64,000 nt of DNA from Amycolatopsis azurea DSM 43854 (GCF_001995215.1 NZ_MUXN01000022.1:1-64000), one strand, 5' to 3'; shown: positions 33,125 to 42,387, counted from the stretch's first letter. Notes: generated from the sequence alone by a model not told the origin. Translations and numbers: made by a program.

Positions 33125-34872
33125 TACGAGCGGACGAGCTTGACCAGGTGCTCCACGACCGCGTCGACGGCGATCTCCTCGCGGTCACCGGTGCGGCGGT
33201 CCTTGACCTCGACGACGCCGTTCGCGAGACCGCGTCCGACGACGAGGATCGTCGGCACGCCGACGAGTTCGGCGTCCGCGAACTTCACGCCCGGGGAGGC
33301 CTTGCGGTCGTCGAGGACGACCTCGATCCCGGCGGCGTCCAGTTCGGCGGCGAGCTTCTCCGCGCCGGCGGCGATCGTCTCGTCCTTGCCCGCGATGACC
33401 ACGTGCACGTCGAACGGCGCGACCTCGCGCGGCCAGACGATGCCGAGGTCGTCGTGGTTCTGCTCGGCGAGCACGCCGACCAGCCGCGAGACACCGACAC
33501 CGTAGGAACCCATGGTGATGCGGATGGGCTTGGAGTCCGGGCCCAGCGCGTCCAGCGAGAACGCGTCGGCGTACTTGCGACCGAGCTGGAAGATGTGCCC
33601 GATCTCGATACCGCGCGCGGCGACCAGGGTGCCCTTGCCGTCGGGCGACGCGTCGCCTTCGCGGACCTCGGCGGCCTCGATCGTGCCGTCACCGGTGAAG
33701 TCGCGGCCCGCGACCAGGTCGACCACGTGGTGGTCGCGCTCGTCGGCGCCGGTGACCCAGGCGGTGCCGTCGACGACGCGCGGGTCGAGCAGGTAGCGGA
33801 CTCCGTTGTCCTTCAACGCCTTCGGGCCGATGTAGCCCTTGACGAGGAACGGGTTCTTGGCGAAGTCGGCCTCTTCGAGCAGCTCGAACTCGGCGGGCTC
33901 GAGCGACGCTTCGAGGCGCTTCGTGTCGACCTCGCGGTCGCCGGGGAGGCCGATGGCCAGCAGCTCCCACTCCTTGGCGCCCGGCCGGCGGGTCTTCACC
34001 AGGACGTTCTTGAGCGTGTCCGCGGCGGTGAAGGTGCGCCCGAGGTCCGCGTCGTTGAGGAACGCGACCAGCGACTCGATGGTCGGGGTGTCCGGCGTGT
34101 GGTGGACCTTCGCCTCGGGCAGGCCCTCGATCGGCTTGGCTTCGGGAGCGGGCGTGGTGACCGCTTCGACGTTGGCCGCGTAACCCGACTCGGTGCTGCG
34201 GACGTAGGTGTCTTCACCCGTCTCGGCGACGGCGAGGAACTCTTCGGAGGCCGAGCCGCCCATCGCGCCGGAGGTCGCCTTCACGACGACGTACTCGATG
34301 CCGAGGCGGTCGAACAGCTTCGTGTACGCCTGGCGGTGCAGCTCGTACGACTTCGCCAGGCCGTCGTCGTCGAGGTCGAAGGAGTAGGAGTCCTTCATGA
34401 CGAACTCGCGGCCACGCAGGATCCCCGCGCGGGGACGCGCCTCGTCGCGGTACTTGGTCTGGATTTGGTACAGGACGACGGGGTAGTCCTTGTACGAGTT
34501 GTACTCACCCTTCACGGTGAGCGCGAAGAGCTCTTCGTGCGTCGGGCCGAGGAGGTAGTCGGCGCCCTTGCGGTCCTTGAGACGGAACAGGGCGTCGCCG
34601 TACTCGGTCCAGCGGCCGGTGGCCTCGTAGGGCTCCTTCGGCAGCAGCGCGGGGAACTGGATCTCCTGCGCGCCGATGGCGTTCATCTCGTCGCGGACGA
34701 CCTTCTCGATCCGGCGCAGCACCCGCAGGCCCAACGGCAGCCAGGAGTAGCCGCCCGGGGCGACCCGGCGGACGTAGCCGGCGCGTACCAGGAGCCGGTG
34801 GCTCGGTACCTCGGCGTCCGCCGGATCCTCGCGCAAGGTGCGAAGGAACAACGACGACATCCTGGTGATCAC
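33124..34872 (-). CDS. proS: Prolyl-tRNA synthetase
   Basis: Charges tRNA-Pro with proline. 582 aa, bacterial type, with the editing insertion (about residues 220-400) between class II motifs 2 and 3. Motif 1 region is GGYSWLPLGLRVLRRIEKVVRDEMNAIGAQE, motif 2 is RDEARPRAGILRGREFVMKDSYSF, and the anticodon-binding domain is at the C-terminus (APFDVHVVIAG...DDRKASPGVKFADAELVGVPTILVVG). GTG 34872 sits seven nt after GAGGAG, while the upstream frame has no similarity. Confidence 0.95.
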   Translation of the reverse strand: MITRMSSLFLRTLREDPADAEVPSHRLLVRAGYVRRVAPGGYSWLPLGLRVLRRIEKVVRDEMNAIGAQEIQFPALLPKEPYEATGRWTEYGDALFRLKDRKGADYLLGPTHEELFALTVKGEYNSYKDYPVVLYQIQTKYRDEARPRAGILRGREFVMKDSYSFDLDDDGLAKSYELHRQAYTKLFDRLGIEYVVVKATSGAMGGSASEEFLAVAETGEDTYVRSTESGYAANVEAVTTPAPEAKPIEGLPEAKVHHTPDTPTIESLVAFLNDADLGRTFTAADTLKNVLVKTRRPGAKEWELLAIGLPGDREVDTKRLEASLEPAEFELLEEADFAKNPFLVKGYIGPKALKDNGVRYLLDPRVVDGTAWVTGADERDHHVVDLVAGRDFTGDGTIEAAEVREGDASPDGKGTLVAARGIEIGHIFQLGRKYADAFSLDALGPDSKPIRITMGSYGVGVSRLVGVLAEQNHDDLGIVWPREVAPFDVHVVIAGKDETIAAGAEKLAAELDAAGIEVVLDDRKASPGVKFADAELVGVPTILVVGRGLANGVVEVKDRRTGDREEIAVDAVVEHLVKLVRS

Positions 34873-34998
34873 TTCTGGGCTCCTCGCTGGAATTACGTGC
34901 TGAGACGTTCTGCGCAGCGTAGTCACCCCGCCCCGGGACGGTTCAACCGGTTATCGCGGGCGCCCGGTTTTGTCGGTGGGTGCCACTAGCGTGCCGCC

Positions 34999-35355
34999 AT
35001 GGGTATCGAACTGGGCATGATCACGATCGACTGCGCGGATCCGCGCGGGCTCGCGGCGTTCTGGACGGAGGCGCTCGGGGTCGAGGTGGATCAGGACTAC
35101 GAGGGCGAGTTCCTGATCCTGCGCCCCAAGGCGGAGAACACGCCCGTGCTCGCGTTCCAGCGCGTGCCGGAGGAACGGGTCGGCAAGAACCGGGTTCACC
35201 TGGACTTCGGCACCGAAGACAGACAGAAGGAGGTGGAACGTTTGCTCGCACTGGGCGCGAAGCGGCTGGACGAGCACGAGATGCCGGGCATCGCCTGGAC
35301 GGTGCTGGCCGATCCGGTGGGAAACGAGTTCTGCGTCGCGACCCACGGCGGCTGA
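34999..35355 (+). CDS. VOC (glyoxalase-like) family protein
   Basis: 118-aa single-domain vicinal oxygen chelate protein: IELGMITIDCADPRGLAAFWTEALG at the N-terminus, RVHLDFGTEDRQKEVERLLALGAK in the middle, and WTVLADPVGNEFCVA at the end. Monomers pair to make a metal- or ligand-binding cup. Members serve as lyases, resistance proteins or binding proteins, and nothing here narrows that. Divergent from proS. Start ATG 34999. Confidence 0.88.
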   Translation: MGIELGMITIDCADPRGLAAFWTEALGVEVDQDYEGEFLILRPKAENTPVLAFQRVPEERVGKNRVHLDFGTEDRQKEVERLLALGAKRLDEHEMPGIAWTVLADPVGNEFCVATHGG

Positions 35356-35383
35356 CGCCGGTCACGCTGGTCAGAATGGCGGT

Positions 35384-36286
35384 ATGACGGAGCGAGCCAT
35401 CCTGCCCTGGTCCGACATCGAGCTGCCCGAGGGGCTGAGCGCGCGGCTTTACGACGGCACGGGTCCGCTGCCGGACGGCGACCTCGATGACGTCGAGGTC
35501 TACGTGCTGCCGTACGACGCCGGTTCGGAGCCGACGAAGCTGATCGCCCGGCTTCCGTCGCTGAAGCTCGTACAGGCGCTGTCGGCCGGGGTGGAGAAGC
35601 TGGTCCCGCTGGTGCCGGCGGGGGTGAAGCTGGCCAACGGCCGCGGCCTGCACGACCTCAGCGTGGCCGAGCACGCGCTGGCGCTGATCCACGCGTCCCA
35701 GCGGGATCTGCCGCGCTGGTTCGCGCAGCAGGCGACGGCGTCGTGGGATCGCGCGCACACGCGCTCGCTGGCGGACAGCCGTGTACTGCTGGTCGGCCAC
35801 GGCTCGATCGGCCAGGCCATCGAGCGGCAACTGGTCGCGGCCGAAGCGATCGTGACCAGGGTGGCGAGCAAGGCCCGGCCCGCGGAACACGTCCACGGCG
35901 TCGGCGAACTGGCGCACCTGCTGCCGTCCGCCGACATCGTGGTCCTGATCCTGCCCGAAACACCCGCGACCATGGGCTTGTTCGGCCCCGCGGAACTCGC
36001 CGCGCTGCCGGACGACGCCCTGGTGGTGAACGTCGGGCGGGGCTCCGCGATCGACACCGGGGCGCTCACGAAGGAGACCGCTTCCGGGCGGCTGCGCGCC
36101 GCGCTGGACGTCGTCGATCCCGAGCCGTTGCCCGCCGGGCATCCGCTGTGGACCGCGCCGGGCGTGATCATCACGCCGCATATCGCGGGCGGTTCGGCGT
36201 CGTTCTACCCGCGCGCGAAGCGGCTGGTCGCCGAGCAGCTGCGTCGCTACACCGCCGGCGAAGAGCCGCTGAACCTCGTCACCTGA
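35384..36286 (+). CDS. D-isomer-specific 2-hydroxyacid dehydrogenase
   Basis: 300-aa NAD(P)-dependent dehydrogenase. The nucleotide motif is GHGSIGQAIERQL, and the catalytic Arg (NVGRGSAID), Glu (DVVDPEPLPAGHPL) and His (ITPHIAGG) are all present. It reduces a 2-keto acid or oxidises a D-hydroxy acid. It belongs to the group often named phosphoglycerate or hydroxypyruvate dehydrogenase-like, but lacks the ACT domain of SerA. It follows the VOC gene by 28 nt. Confidence 0.9.
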   Translation: MTERAILPWSDIELPEGLSARLYDGTGPLPDGDLDDVEVYVLPYDAGSEPTKLIARLPSLKLVQALSAGVEKLVPLVPAGVKLANGRGLHDLSVAEHALALIHASQRDLPRWFAQQATASWDRAHTRSLADSRVLLVGHGSIGQAIERQLVAAEAIVTRVASKARPAEHVHGVGELAHLLPSADIVVLILPETPATMGLFGPAELAALPDDALVVNVGRGSAIDTGALTKETASGRLRAALDVVDPEPLPAGHPLWTAPGVIITPHIAGGSASFYPRAKRLVAEQLRRYTAGEEPLNLVT

Positions 36287-36311
36287 TCGGGCCAGCCAGC
36301 CTGCCGTGCGA

Positions 36312-36364
36312 GTTGCGAAAGTGGCTTTCGCAACCTTCAACGTTGCGAAAGTGGCTTTCGCATC
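36312..36364. repeat. Hairpin repeat, family C (copy 4, tandem direct units)
   Basis: Two direct copies of the 23-nt near-palindrome with core GCGAAAGTGGCTTTCGC (36312-36334 and 36342-36364) seven bases apart. Each can fold by itself or pair with the other. It lies between convergent genes, like copies 1-3. Confidence 0.85.
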
Positions 36365-36415
36365 ACCTGCCTGCGCCGCTCTGAGTCGCGAGAGAACTTT
36401 GGCGAGCTGGGCGGC

Positions 36416-37351
36416 TCAGGGCCAGTGGGTCCGGTAGGCGAGCCAGTCGCGCATGGCCGCGGCGAGACGGCGCTGTGCCGCGCGGACCCCGGTCGTCGCG
36501 GGTGGTTCCGGCAACCGGGACGCCCGTTCGGCGTGCCCGGCCAAGGCGACACCGAACGCGGTGACCGCCCAGACCGGGACTCCGGTGAGCACGGGGCGGC
36601 GCCGCAGCAGGCGATCGACGTCGGCGGGCTCGTGCCCGGCGTCGAGCAGATACGGGACGAGCGCGACCAGATCGAGCCAGCCCGCGCCCCGCGCCGGATA
36701 GCGCCAGTTGGTGACGAGCACCCTGCCCGATCCGGTCCGCACCAGGTATTCGGGCTGGATGTCGTTGTGCAGCAACGTGTCCCCGGCCGACCAGGGATGC
36801 CAGGACGTCTCCAGCTGGACGAGCCTGTCGAGGTTGCGGACGGCCCAGCCGTCGAGGTCGTCCGGCGGCTCCTTCGCCAGTTCGTGCCAGCCGCGCAGGA
36901 GCGGGCCGAGGTCGTCGAGCGCATCCGGGACGTCGGGCAGCGGGCACGGCGTGAGCGTGCGCCCGAGCGCGCCGAACGTGGCCAGGACCGCGGAGAGGTC
37001 CGGCGAGCCCGGGCGCAGGTTCGGTCTCGTGCCGTCGAAGTCGGCGAACGCGAGCACCAGCCAGTCACCGTCCACAAAGGACAGCAGCTTCGGCGTGGGG
37101 GCCTCCGGGGGCAGCCGACGCGCGATGGCGGCCTCCGTCCGGTAGCCACCCGCACGCGGACTGCCCGCCGGGATCGCCTTCAGGAAGACCCAGCGATGTT
37201 CGCGGTCGAGTTCGAGCCTCGCGGCGACACCGCCGTCGAATTCCGGGGTCTGCCACAGCGAACGACGGACCGCCGACCCGAGCTCACGCTCCACGGCGTC
37301 ACGCGTCGCCGACGGCAGGTCGTGCCAGCCGAGGCGTGCGGAAACCGGCAA
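36416..37351 (-). CDS. Aminoglycoside phosphotransferase-like protein with altered active site
   Basis: 311 aa from TTG 37351, which has GGGGGTGG upstream. TTG 37420 would add 23 residues without a ribosome site. The fold is that of APH/choline kinase-like enzymes: WVFLKAIPAG holds the ATP lysine, and LLHNDIQPEYLV is the catalytic loop. The catalytic Asp is kept (HND), but the metal-binding Asn of HGDxxxxN is Tyr, and the later VIDW Asp is Asn (VTNWRY). It may be a pseudokinase or nucleotide-binding protein. Substrate unknown. Confidence 0.75.
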   Translation of the reverse strand: MPVSARLGWHDLPSATRDAVERELGSAVRRSLWQTPEFDGGVAARLELDREHRWVFLKAIPAGSPRAGGYRTEAAIARRLPPEAPTPKLLSFVDGDWLVLAFADFDGTRPNLRPGSPDLSAVLATFGALGRTLTPCPLPDVPDALDDLGPLLRGWHELAKEPPDDLDGWAVRNLDRLVQLETSWHPWSAGDTLLHNDIQPEYLVRTGSGRVLVTNWRYPARGAGWLDLVALVPYLLDAGHEPADVDRLLRRRPVLTGVPVWAVTAFGVALAGHAERASRLPEPPATTGVRAAQRRLAAAMRDWLAYRTHWP

Positions 37352-37424
37352 CGCCCTACCACCCCCAGCGATCTCTCCAAGAAGATCGACTGTACCGAAA
37401 TACGCCCTTTCGGGTGACAACCGG

Positions 37425-38393
37425 TCAGGTGGGGATCGGCTTCACGTACCCGGCCCAGCGCTGATGCTCGCTGAACCCGACGCGCTCGTAGACGCCGAGA
37501 GCCCGGTGCGTGTTGTCCTGGTCGACGTTGAGCGAGGCGCGCTGGAAACCCGCCGCCTTGGCTTGGACGAGCGTGTGCCCGAGCAGCGCGCCGGCGATGC
37601 CGCGTCCGCGAAGGCCGGCGTCGGTGGCGACGTGACTGACATACAGGTCCTTCACACCCGTGGCGGCCGCGTCGGAGGCGAAGAAGGCGCTCAGCACCAT
37701 CGCGACCACTCTGTCCCGCTCCGGGCTCAGCAGCAGGAACGACAGCTCCGGCTGGAAGTCCTTCCCGCCGACCACGAGATGCCGCCAGGCCTCCGGGGAC
37801 TGCTCCGTGCTCCCCCAATGGTCGGCGAAGGTCTCGTTGCGGGACCGCAGGGTGAGTTCCTCGTACTTGTCCTCGTAGGTCACCAGCGGGAACTCGCCGG
37901 GCAGCGGTTTGGCGGCCGGAACCGTGGCGAGGTCGGCCCGCATGTCGACGAACCACCGGGCGTGCTCGTACCCGGCGTCCACGAGCACCTCGGTGAGCCA
38001 GCGCTGTTTGGTGTTGGCCGCGGCGTGCAGTTCCAGCGGTGCGTCCGGATGGGACTTCGCGTGGACTTCCTTGCCCGTCTTCTCGAACCAGGCGGTGAGG
38101 TGAGCGGCGATCGCGTCGTCGCGGTACTCGGGGTGGACGAGCGTCTCGACCCGCACCATATGCGCCGGATTCGCCGCGTCACGCCGCCGCAGCACGCCGT
38201 AGGCGACCAGCTTGCCGCCGTCCCAGGCGCTGGTGGTCGCCGTCGGCAGGTCGATGTTCGGCGAGCCGATCTCTTCGGCGAGATCCTCCGCGCTGTAGTG
38301 CTCCTCGATCGGCTCGACACGCTCCGCCTCGGCGAAGACCTCGGCGAGGCGCGGCATGTCTTCCATGGTCAGCGGACGCCAGATCAGGCTCAT
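37425..38393 (-). CDS. Tandem-GNAT acetyltransferase
   Basis: 322 aa with two GNAT folds. The N-terminal half (1-150) is degenerate and the C-terminal half (155-322) carries an intact acetyl-CoA loop, VATDAGLRGRGIAGALLGHTL, followed by ASLNVDQDNTHRALGVYERVGF. The layout recalls mycothiol synthase MshD, but the N-terminal sequence differs, so I do not assign that role. Start ATG 38393. The longer frame to 38435 lacks support. Confidence 0.85.
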   Translation of the reverse strand: MSLIWRPLTMEDMPRLAEVFAEAERVEPIEEHYSAEDLAEEIGSPNIDLPTATTSAWDGGKLVAYGVLRRRDAANPAHMVRVETLVHPEYRDDAIAAHLTAWFEKTGKEVHAKSHPDAPLELHAAANTKQRWLTEVLVDAGYEHARWFVDMRADLATVPAAKPLPGEFPLVTYEDKYEELTLRSRNETFADHWGSTEQSPEAWRHLVVGGKDFQPELSFLLLSPERDRVVAMVLSAFFASDAAATGVKDLYVSHVATDAGLRGRGIAGALLGHTLVQAKAAGFQRASLNVDQDNTHRALGVYERVGFSEHQRWAGYVKPIPT

Positions 38394-38449
38394 GCGGACG
38401 AGGCTAAGCCCGCGCCTCGGGGTGACGCACCCCATTTAGTTACGCTTCC

Positions 38450-39208
38450 GTGGTGCTCGTGCTGCTCCCCCCTTCCGAAACCAAGGCCGCCGGCGGCACC
38501 GGCGCGCCGCTGGATCTCGGCGCGCTGTCGTTCCCGGAGCTGAACCCGACCCGGGCGAAACTGGCCGACGCGCTGTCCGAGCTGGCGGCCGACGTCCCGG
38601 CCAGTGTCGCCGCGCTCGGCATCACGCCGCGGCAGGCCGACGAGGTCGCCCGCAATGCCGAGCTGTGGACCTCGCCCACGATGCCCGGCCTGCGCCGCTA
38701 CACGGGGGTGCTCTACGACGCGCTCGACGTGAAGTCCTTCACCAAGGCGACGCTGGCGAAGGCCGAGAAGCGCCTCGCCGTCGCTTCGGCGCTGTTCGGT
38801 GTGGTCGCGGCGACCGACCCGATCCCCGCGTACCGGCTCTCCGGCGGGAACGCGCTGCCGTCGCTGGGGACCGTCCGCAGCGTGTGGAAGCCGGTGCTCG
38901 AACCGGTACTCCAGGGCATCGAAGGGCTGGTCGTCGACCTGCGCTCCGGAACCTATTCGGCGCTCGCGAAACTCCGGCCGGACGCGGTGACCGTCCGCGT
39001 CGTGACCGAGGACGCGAAGGGCAACCGGACCACGGTGAGCCACTTCAACAAGGCCTACAAGGGGCGGCTGGCCGCCGAGCTGGTGAAGTCGCGCAGCGAA
39101 CCGTCCACTGTGGAACAGCTGCTGCGCGTGCTGTCGAAGGCCGGACTCGATGTCGAACGCACCGGCGACCACAGCGTCGAACTACTCACCGGCGACGGCG
39201 TGCATTAG
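38450..39208 (+). CDS. yaaA: YaaA family protein
   Basis: 252 aa. The opening VLLPPSETKAAGG, the middle LYDALDVKSFTKATLAKAEKRLAVASALFGVVAATDPIPAYRLSGG and the late FNKAYKGRLAAEL blocks define the YaaA/DUF328 family. The E. coli member limits free iron under peroxide stress and binds DNA. That role here is by family only. Start GTG 38450 (three GTG codons within the first four, so the exact start is uncertain). Confidence 0.88.
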   Translation: MVLVLLPPSETKAAGGTGAPLDLGALSFPELNPTRAKLADALSELAADVPASVAALGITPRQADEVARNAELWTSPTMPGLRRYTGVLYDALDVKSFTKATLAKAEKRLAVASALFGVVAATDPIPAYRLSGGNALPSLGTVRSVWKPVLEPVLQGIEGLVVDLRSGTYSALAKLRPDAVTVRVVTEDAKGNRTTVSHFNKAYKGRLAAELVKSRSEPSTVEQLLRVLSKAGLDVERTGDHSVELLTGDGVH

Positions 39209-39295
39209 TTCCGTACCCCTACGGGCTTCTTCCTCGGTTGTTCCACCAGGCACGGATGCGGAAAGTGATTTCCAGCCACCTGGAAAGGAACCACC

Positions 39296-40747
39296 GTGAA
39301 CAGAAGACAACGGCTGCTGGGGATCGCCACCGCCACCCTCGGCTGCCTCTCGGTCCTCCTGCCTGCCCCCGCGGCCGCCGCGAACCTGCCCGCCGTCACC
39401 CCGACGGATCAGGCGGTCGTCCCCAGTGGACCGCACACGAACTCCGTCGGCGGCACACCCGCCTCGGTCAAGGACCACCCGTTCATCATCGCGGGCCTGC
39501 GCCAGGGCGGCTCCCGGCCGCAGGGCCAGACGTGCACCGGTTCGGTCGTCGCGCCGCGCAAGATCCTGATCGCCGCCCACTGCAAGGCGGCCGAGGGCGA
39601 GAAGAGCTTCCTTTACGGACTGGACGATCTCAACGCCGGAGGCGGAACCCGGGTCGGCGTCGTCAGCTACGACATCCACCCGAAGTACGTCAACTTCGAC
39701 CAGGGTTACGACGTCGCGGTGGTCACCACGGACGCCGACATCCCGGTCCCGGGCGGCCAGTACGCGAAGGTCGCGACGTCGGCGGACACGGACTTGAACA
39801 AGCCGGGCAAGTCCGGGCTGGGACTCGGCTACGGCAAGAAGGACTTCAACGACGACACCCGCAACGTCGAGCTGCACAAGTTCACCCTGCCGATCGTGCA
39901 GGGCAGCAACTGCAACGGGGTGGGCGCGGGCTTCAAGGACGCCACGATGATCTGCAGTGGCTACAGCGACGGCCACGTCACCATCCTGCCGGGTGACAGC
40001 GGCGGTCCGCTCATCGTGGACGGCAAGGTCGTCGGCGTCGCGTCCTGGAGCCGCAGCGATTTCAAGTGGTACAGCGTGTACGGCCGGCTCAACAACGACA
40101 TGGGCGACTGGGTCAAGCAGCAGATCGGTGAGCCGCAGAACCCGGAGACCTTCTCGCTCGCGGTGACGCCGTCCTCGCTCAAGGTCGAGCCGGGCAAGTA
40201 CGGTTCGGCCACGGTGACCAGCAAGCCGGGCAAGAACGGCGCGGAGAAGGTCGAGCTGAGCGCGTCGGGACTCCCGGACGGCGCGAAGGCCACGTTCCAG
40301 CCCGCGTCCATCACCTCGGGTGAGTCGGCGAAGGTGAGCATCGAGGTTCCCGCCGGGACGGCCGAAAAGGACTACGCGGTCACGATCTCGGGCAAGGGGA
40401 CCACCGACACGGCGACCACGAAGCTGACGTTGACCGTCGGCAACGGCGGCCCGCAGCCTGGCGACCTCAAGGTGAGCGTGAGCCCCGGCAGCGGGACCGT
40501 CCAGCCCGGGTTCTTCAGCAACGTCACGGTTTCCGCCACCGGCGGGACCGGCACGATCACGCTGTCGGCGTCCGGACAGGGCCTGCCGTTCGCACCGTTC
40601 TTCAACCCGAAGACGATCTCCAGCGGCGGCACCTCGACCATGCAGGTGGCCGCACCGTTCCAGCGCGGCACCTACCCGGTGACCGTCACCGCGACGGACT
40701 CGGCGGGCAAGACCGCCACCGCCACCTACACCCTCACCGTCCAGTAA
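39296..40747 (+). CDS. Secreted trypsin-like serine protease with two C-terminal beta domains
   Basis: 483 aa. Signal peptide 1-29 (cleavage near AAA-AN). S1 protease domain about 50-275 with His95 in IAAHC, Asp139 in YDVAV and Ser235 in LPGDSGGP. Two Ig-like or CARDB-like beta modules follow (about 283-378 and 388-483), each rich in VSVSPGSGTVQPG/VTVSATGG strands. The modules may bind substrate or cell wall. GTG 39296 follows GGAAAGGAA. Family A hairpin 40754-40812 lies just downstream. Confidence 0.92.
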   Translation: MNRRQRLLGIATATLGCLSVLLPAPAAAANLPAVTPTDQAVVPSGPHTNSVGGTPASVKDHPFIIAGLRQGGSRPQGQTCTGSVVAPRKILIAAHCKAAEGEKSFLYGLDDLNAGGGTRVGVVSYDIHPKYVNFDQGYDVAVVTTDADIPVPGGQYAKVATSADTDLNKPGKSGLGLGYGKKDFNDDTRNVELHKFTLPIVQGSNCNGVGAGFKDATMICSGYSDGHVTILPGDSGGPLIVDGKVVGVASWSRSDFKWYSVYGRLNNDMGDWVKQQIGEPQNPETFSLAVTPSSLKVEPGKYGSATVTSKPGKNGAEKVELSASGLPDGAKATFQPASITSGESAKVSIEVPAGTAEKDYAVTISGKGTTDTATTKLTLTVGNGGPQPGDLKVSVSPGSGTVQPGFFSNVTVSATGGTGTITLSASGQGLPFAPFFNPKTISSGGTSTMQVAAPFQRGTYPVTVTATDSAGKTATATYTLTVQ

Positions 40748-40753
40748 GCGGAC

Positions 40754-40812
40754 AAGTCCGTGAAGGCCTCCTTGAGGGACCCTGGGTCTCTCAAGGAGGC
40801 CTTCACGGACTT
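40754..40812. repeat. Hairpin repeat, family A (copy 3)
   Basis: 29-nt arms 40754-40782 and 40784-40812 with one mismatch and one spacer base. It starts seven nt after the protease stop, and its right end abuts the stop of the convergent oxidoreductase (40812), so it touches both genes. Confidence 0.85.
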
Positions 40813-42335
40813 CAGGACCGGGAAAGCACGGCGATGGCGGCGTTGTGGCCGGGGATGCCCGAGACTCCGCCGCCCCGCACGGCTCCGGCACCGCACAGCA
40901 GGATCCGGTCGTGTTCCGTTTCGACACCCCACTTGCCCACCTGAGCGGCATCGGCCGCGTAGGGCCACGACAGATCACGATGGAAGATGTGCCCCGCGGG
41001 CAATCCCAGCTCGGCTTCGAGGTCCAGCGGTGTCTTCGCCTCGACGCACAACCGGCCGTCGGGTGCGCGCAGCACGCAGTCCTCGACAGGCTCCGCCAGC
41101 ACACTGTCCAAAGAGGACAAGGTCGCTCGCAACGCCTCGTCGCGCGCGGCGTCGTTGCGTCCCTCGAACAGCCTCGCCGGCATGTGCAGCCCGAACAGGG
41201 TCAGGGTCTGCACGCCCGCGGCCTGCTCGGCCGGGCCCAGGATCGACGGGTCGGTCAGCGAATGACAGTAGATCTCGCACGGCGGCAGCGACGGGATCCT
41301 GCCCGCGGCGGCCTCGGCATAGGCCGTCGCCAGTTGCCCGTAACCCTCGTTGACGTGGAACGTGCCCCCGAACGCCTCACGCGGATCGACGCCCGAATCG
41401 CGCAGCCGCGGCAACCGTGACAGCACCATGTTCACCTTGAGCTGCGCGCCTTCCGGGGATTCCGGCGGCTCCTCCCCCAGCAACCGGGCAAGGGTTCGCG
41501 GCGCGACGTTCGACAGGACATGCCCGCCGCGGACGGTGAACTCGTCGTCGCCGAGCCGATAGCGCACCGAGCCGTCCGGATCGAGGGACAGCACCTCGGC
41601 ACCGGTCACCAGCCGGGCCCCGGCCGTCCACGCGGCCGACGCGAGCGCCCCGGTCACCGCGCCCATCCCGCCCACCGGCACGTCCCAATCACCGGTCTCG
41701 TTGCCGATCACGTGGTAGAGCAGGCAAAGGTTCTGCCGGTAGTCGCCGGCGCCGGCGAACGTCCCGATCAGCGCGTCGGTCAGGACGACGCCGCGCACGG
41801 TGTCGTCGCCGAACATCCCGGTGATCGTTTCGGCGATCGGCCGTTCGAACAGCGCGTCCCAGGCCTCGGGCTCGATGCCCGAACGCAGTTCTTCCCGGGA
41901 GACCAGCGGTTCGGTCAGCGTAGGGAAAGTCCGCTCCGCGACCTGGGACGTCATCGCGTAGAACCGTTGCCACGCCTCGAAGTCCTTTGTGGACCCGGTG
42001 AGCGCGGAGAACGACACCGAAGTGCGGCGGTCGTCGCCCGTGTCGACAAGGAGACCGCCGTCGCCGACGGGCGTGTACGACGACATCCGCCGCCGCCGGA
42101 GATCGAGTCCGAGCCCTAGATCCGCGAGGATCTTGCGCGGCAGGAGGCTCACCAGGTACGAGTAGCGGGAAAGCCGGACGTCGACTCCGGGGAACGCCCG
42201 GAACGACACCGCCGCCCCGCCGACCTCGTCCCGGCGTTCCAGCACCAGCACCGAGCGGCCCGCCCTGGCCAGATAAGCGGCCGCCACCAGGCCGTTGTGC
42301 CCGCCACCGACGATCACGGCGTCATACGACTCCAT
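40812..42335 (-). CDS. Phytoene desaturase-like FAD oxidoreductase (PYROXD2 type)
   Basis: 507-aa flavoprotein of the CrtI/amine oxidase superfamily. The N-terminal FAD motif is DAVIVGGGHNGLVAAAYLARAGRSVLVLERRDEVGG, the middle VPVGGMGAVTGALASAA is typical, and the C-terminal FAD block LLCGAGAVRGGGVSGIPGHNAA ends the protein. It is closest in design to human PYROXD2-type proteins rather than to carotenoid pathway enzymes, and no carotenoid genes are nearby. Substrate unknown. Start ATG 42335, 70 nt after the hairpin-bearing gap behind the subtilase pair. Confidence 0.87.
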   Translation of the reverse strand: MESYDAVIVGGGHNGLVAAAYLARAGRSVLVLERRDEVGGAAVSFRAFPGVDVRLSRYSYLVSLLPRKILADLGLGLDLRRRRMSSYTPVGDGGLLVDTGDDRRTSVSFSALTGSTKDFEAWQRFYAMTSQVAERTFPTLTEPLVSREELRSGIEPEAWDALFERPIAETITGMFGDDTVRGVVLTDALIGTFAGAGDYRQNLCLLYHVIGNETGDWDVPVGGMGAVTGALASAAWTAGARLVTGAEVLSLDPDGSVRYRLGDDEFTVRGGHVLSNVAPRTLARLLGEEPPESPEGAQLKVNMVLSRLPRLRDSGVDPREAFGGTFHVNEGYGQLATAYAEAAAGRIPSLPPCEIYCHSLTDPSILGPAEQAAGVQTLTLFGLHMPARLFEGRNDAARDEALRATLSSLDSVLAEPVEDCVLRAPDGRLCVEAKTPLDLEAELGLPAGHIFHRDLSWPYAADAAQVGKWGVETEHDRILLCGAGAVRGGGVSGIPGHNAAIAVLSRS

Positions 42336-42358
42336 CGAGCCTCCCAGCGAAACGACAA

Positions 42359-42387
42359 TGCGCCGCGGTCATCGTGACCACGGCGCA
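42359..42387 (-). terminator. Hairpin terminator downstream of the tandem subtilases
   Basis: 13-nt arms 42359-42371 and 42375-42387 with one mismatch and loop TCG, 18 nt beyond the subtilase stop and before the next minus-strand gene. Confidence 0.6.

Noticed and set aside
37425..38393. Assignment as mycothiol synthase MshD
   Set aside because: Both are tandem GNAT proteins, but the N-terminal signature of MshD is not present. Mycothiol use is already shown by mtr.
40812..42335. Assignment as a carotenoid phytoene desaturase
   Set aside because: The fold fits, but no crtB/crtE-type genes are adjacent and the sequence layout is closer to PYROXD2-like proteins.
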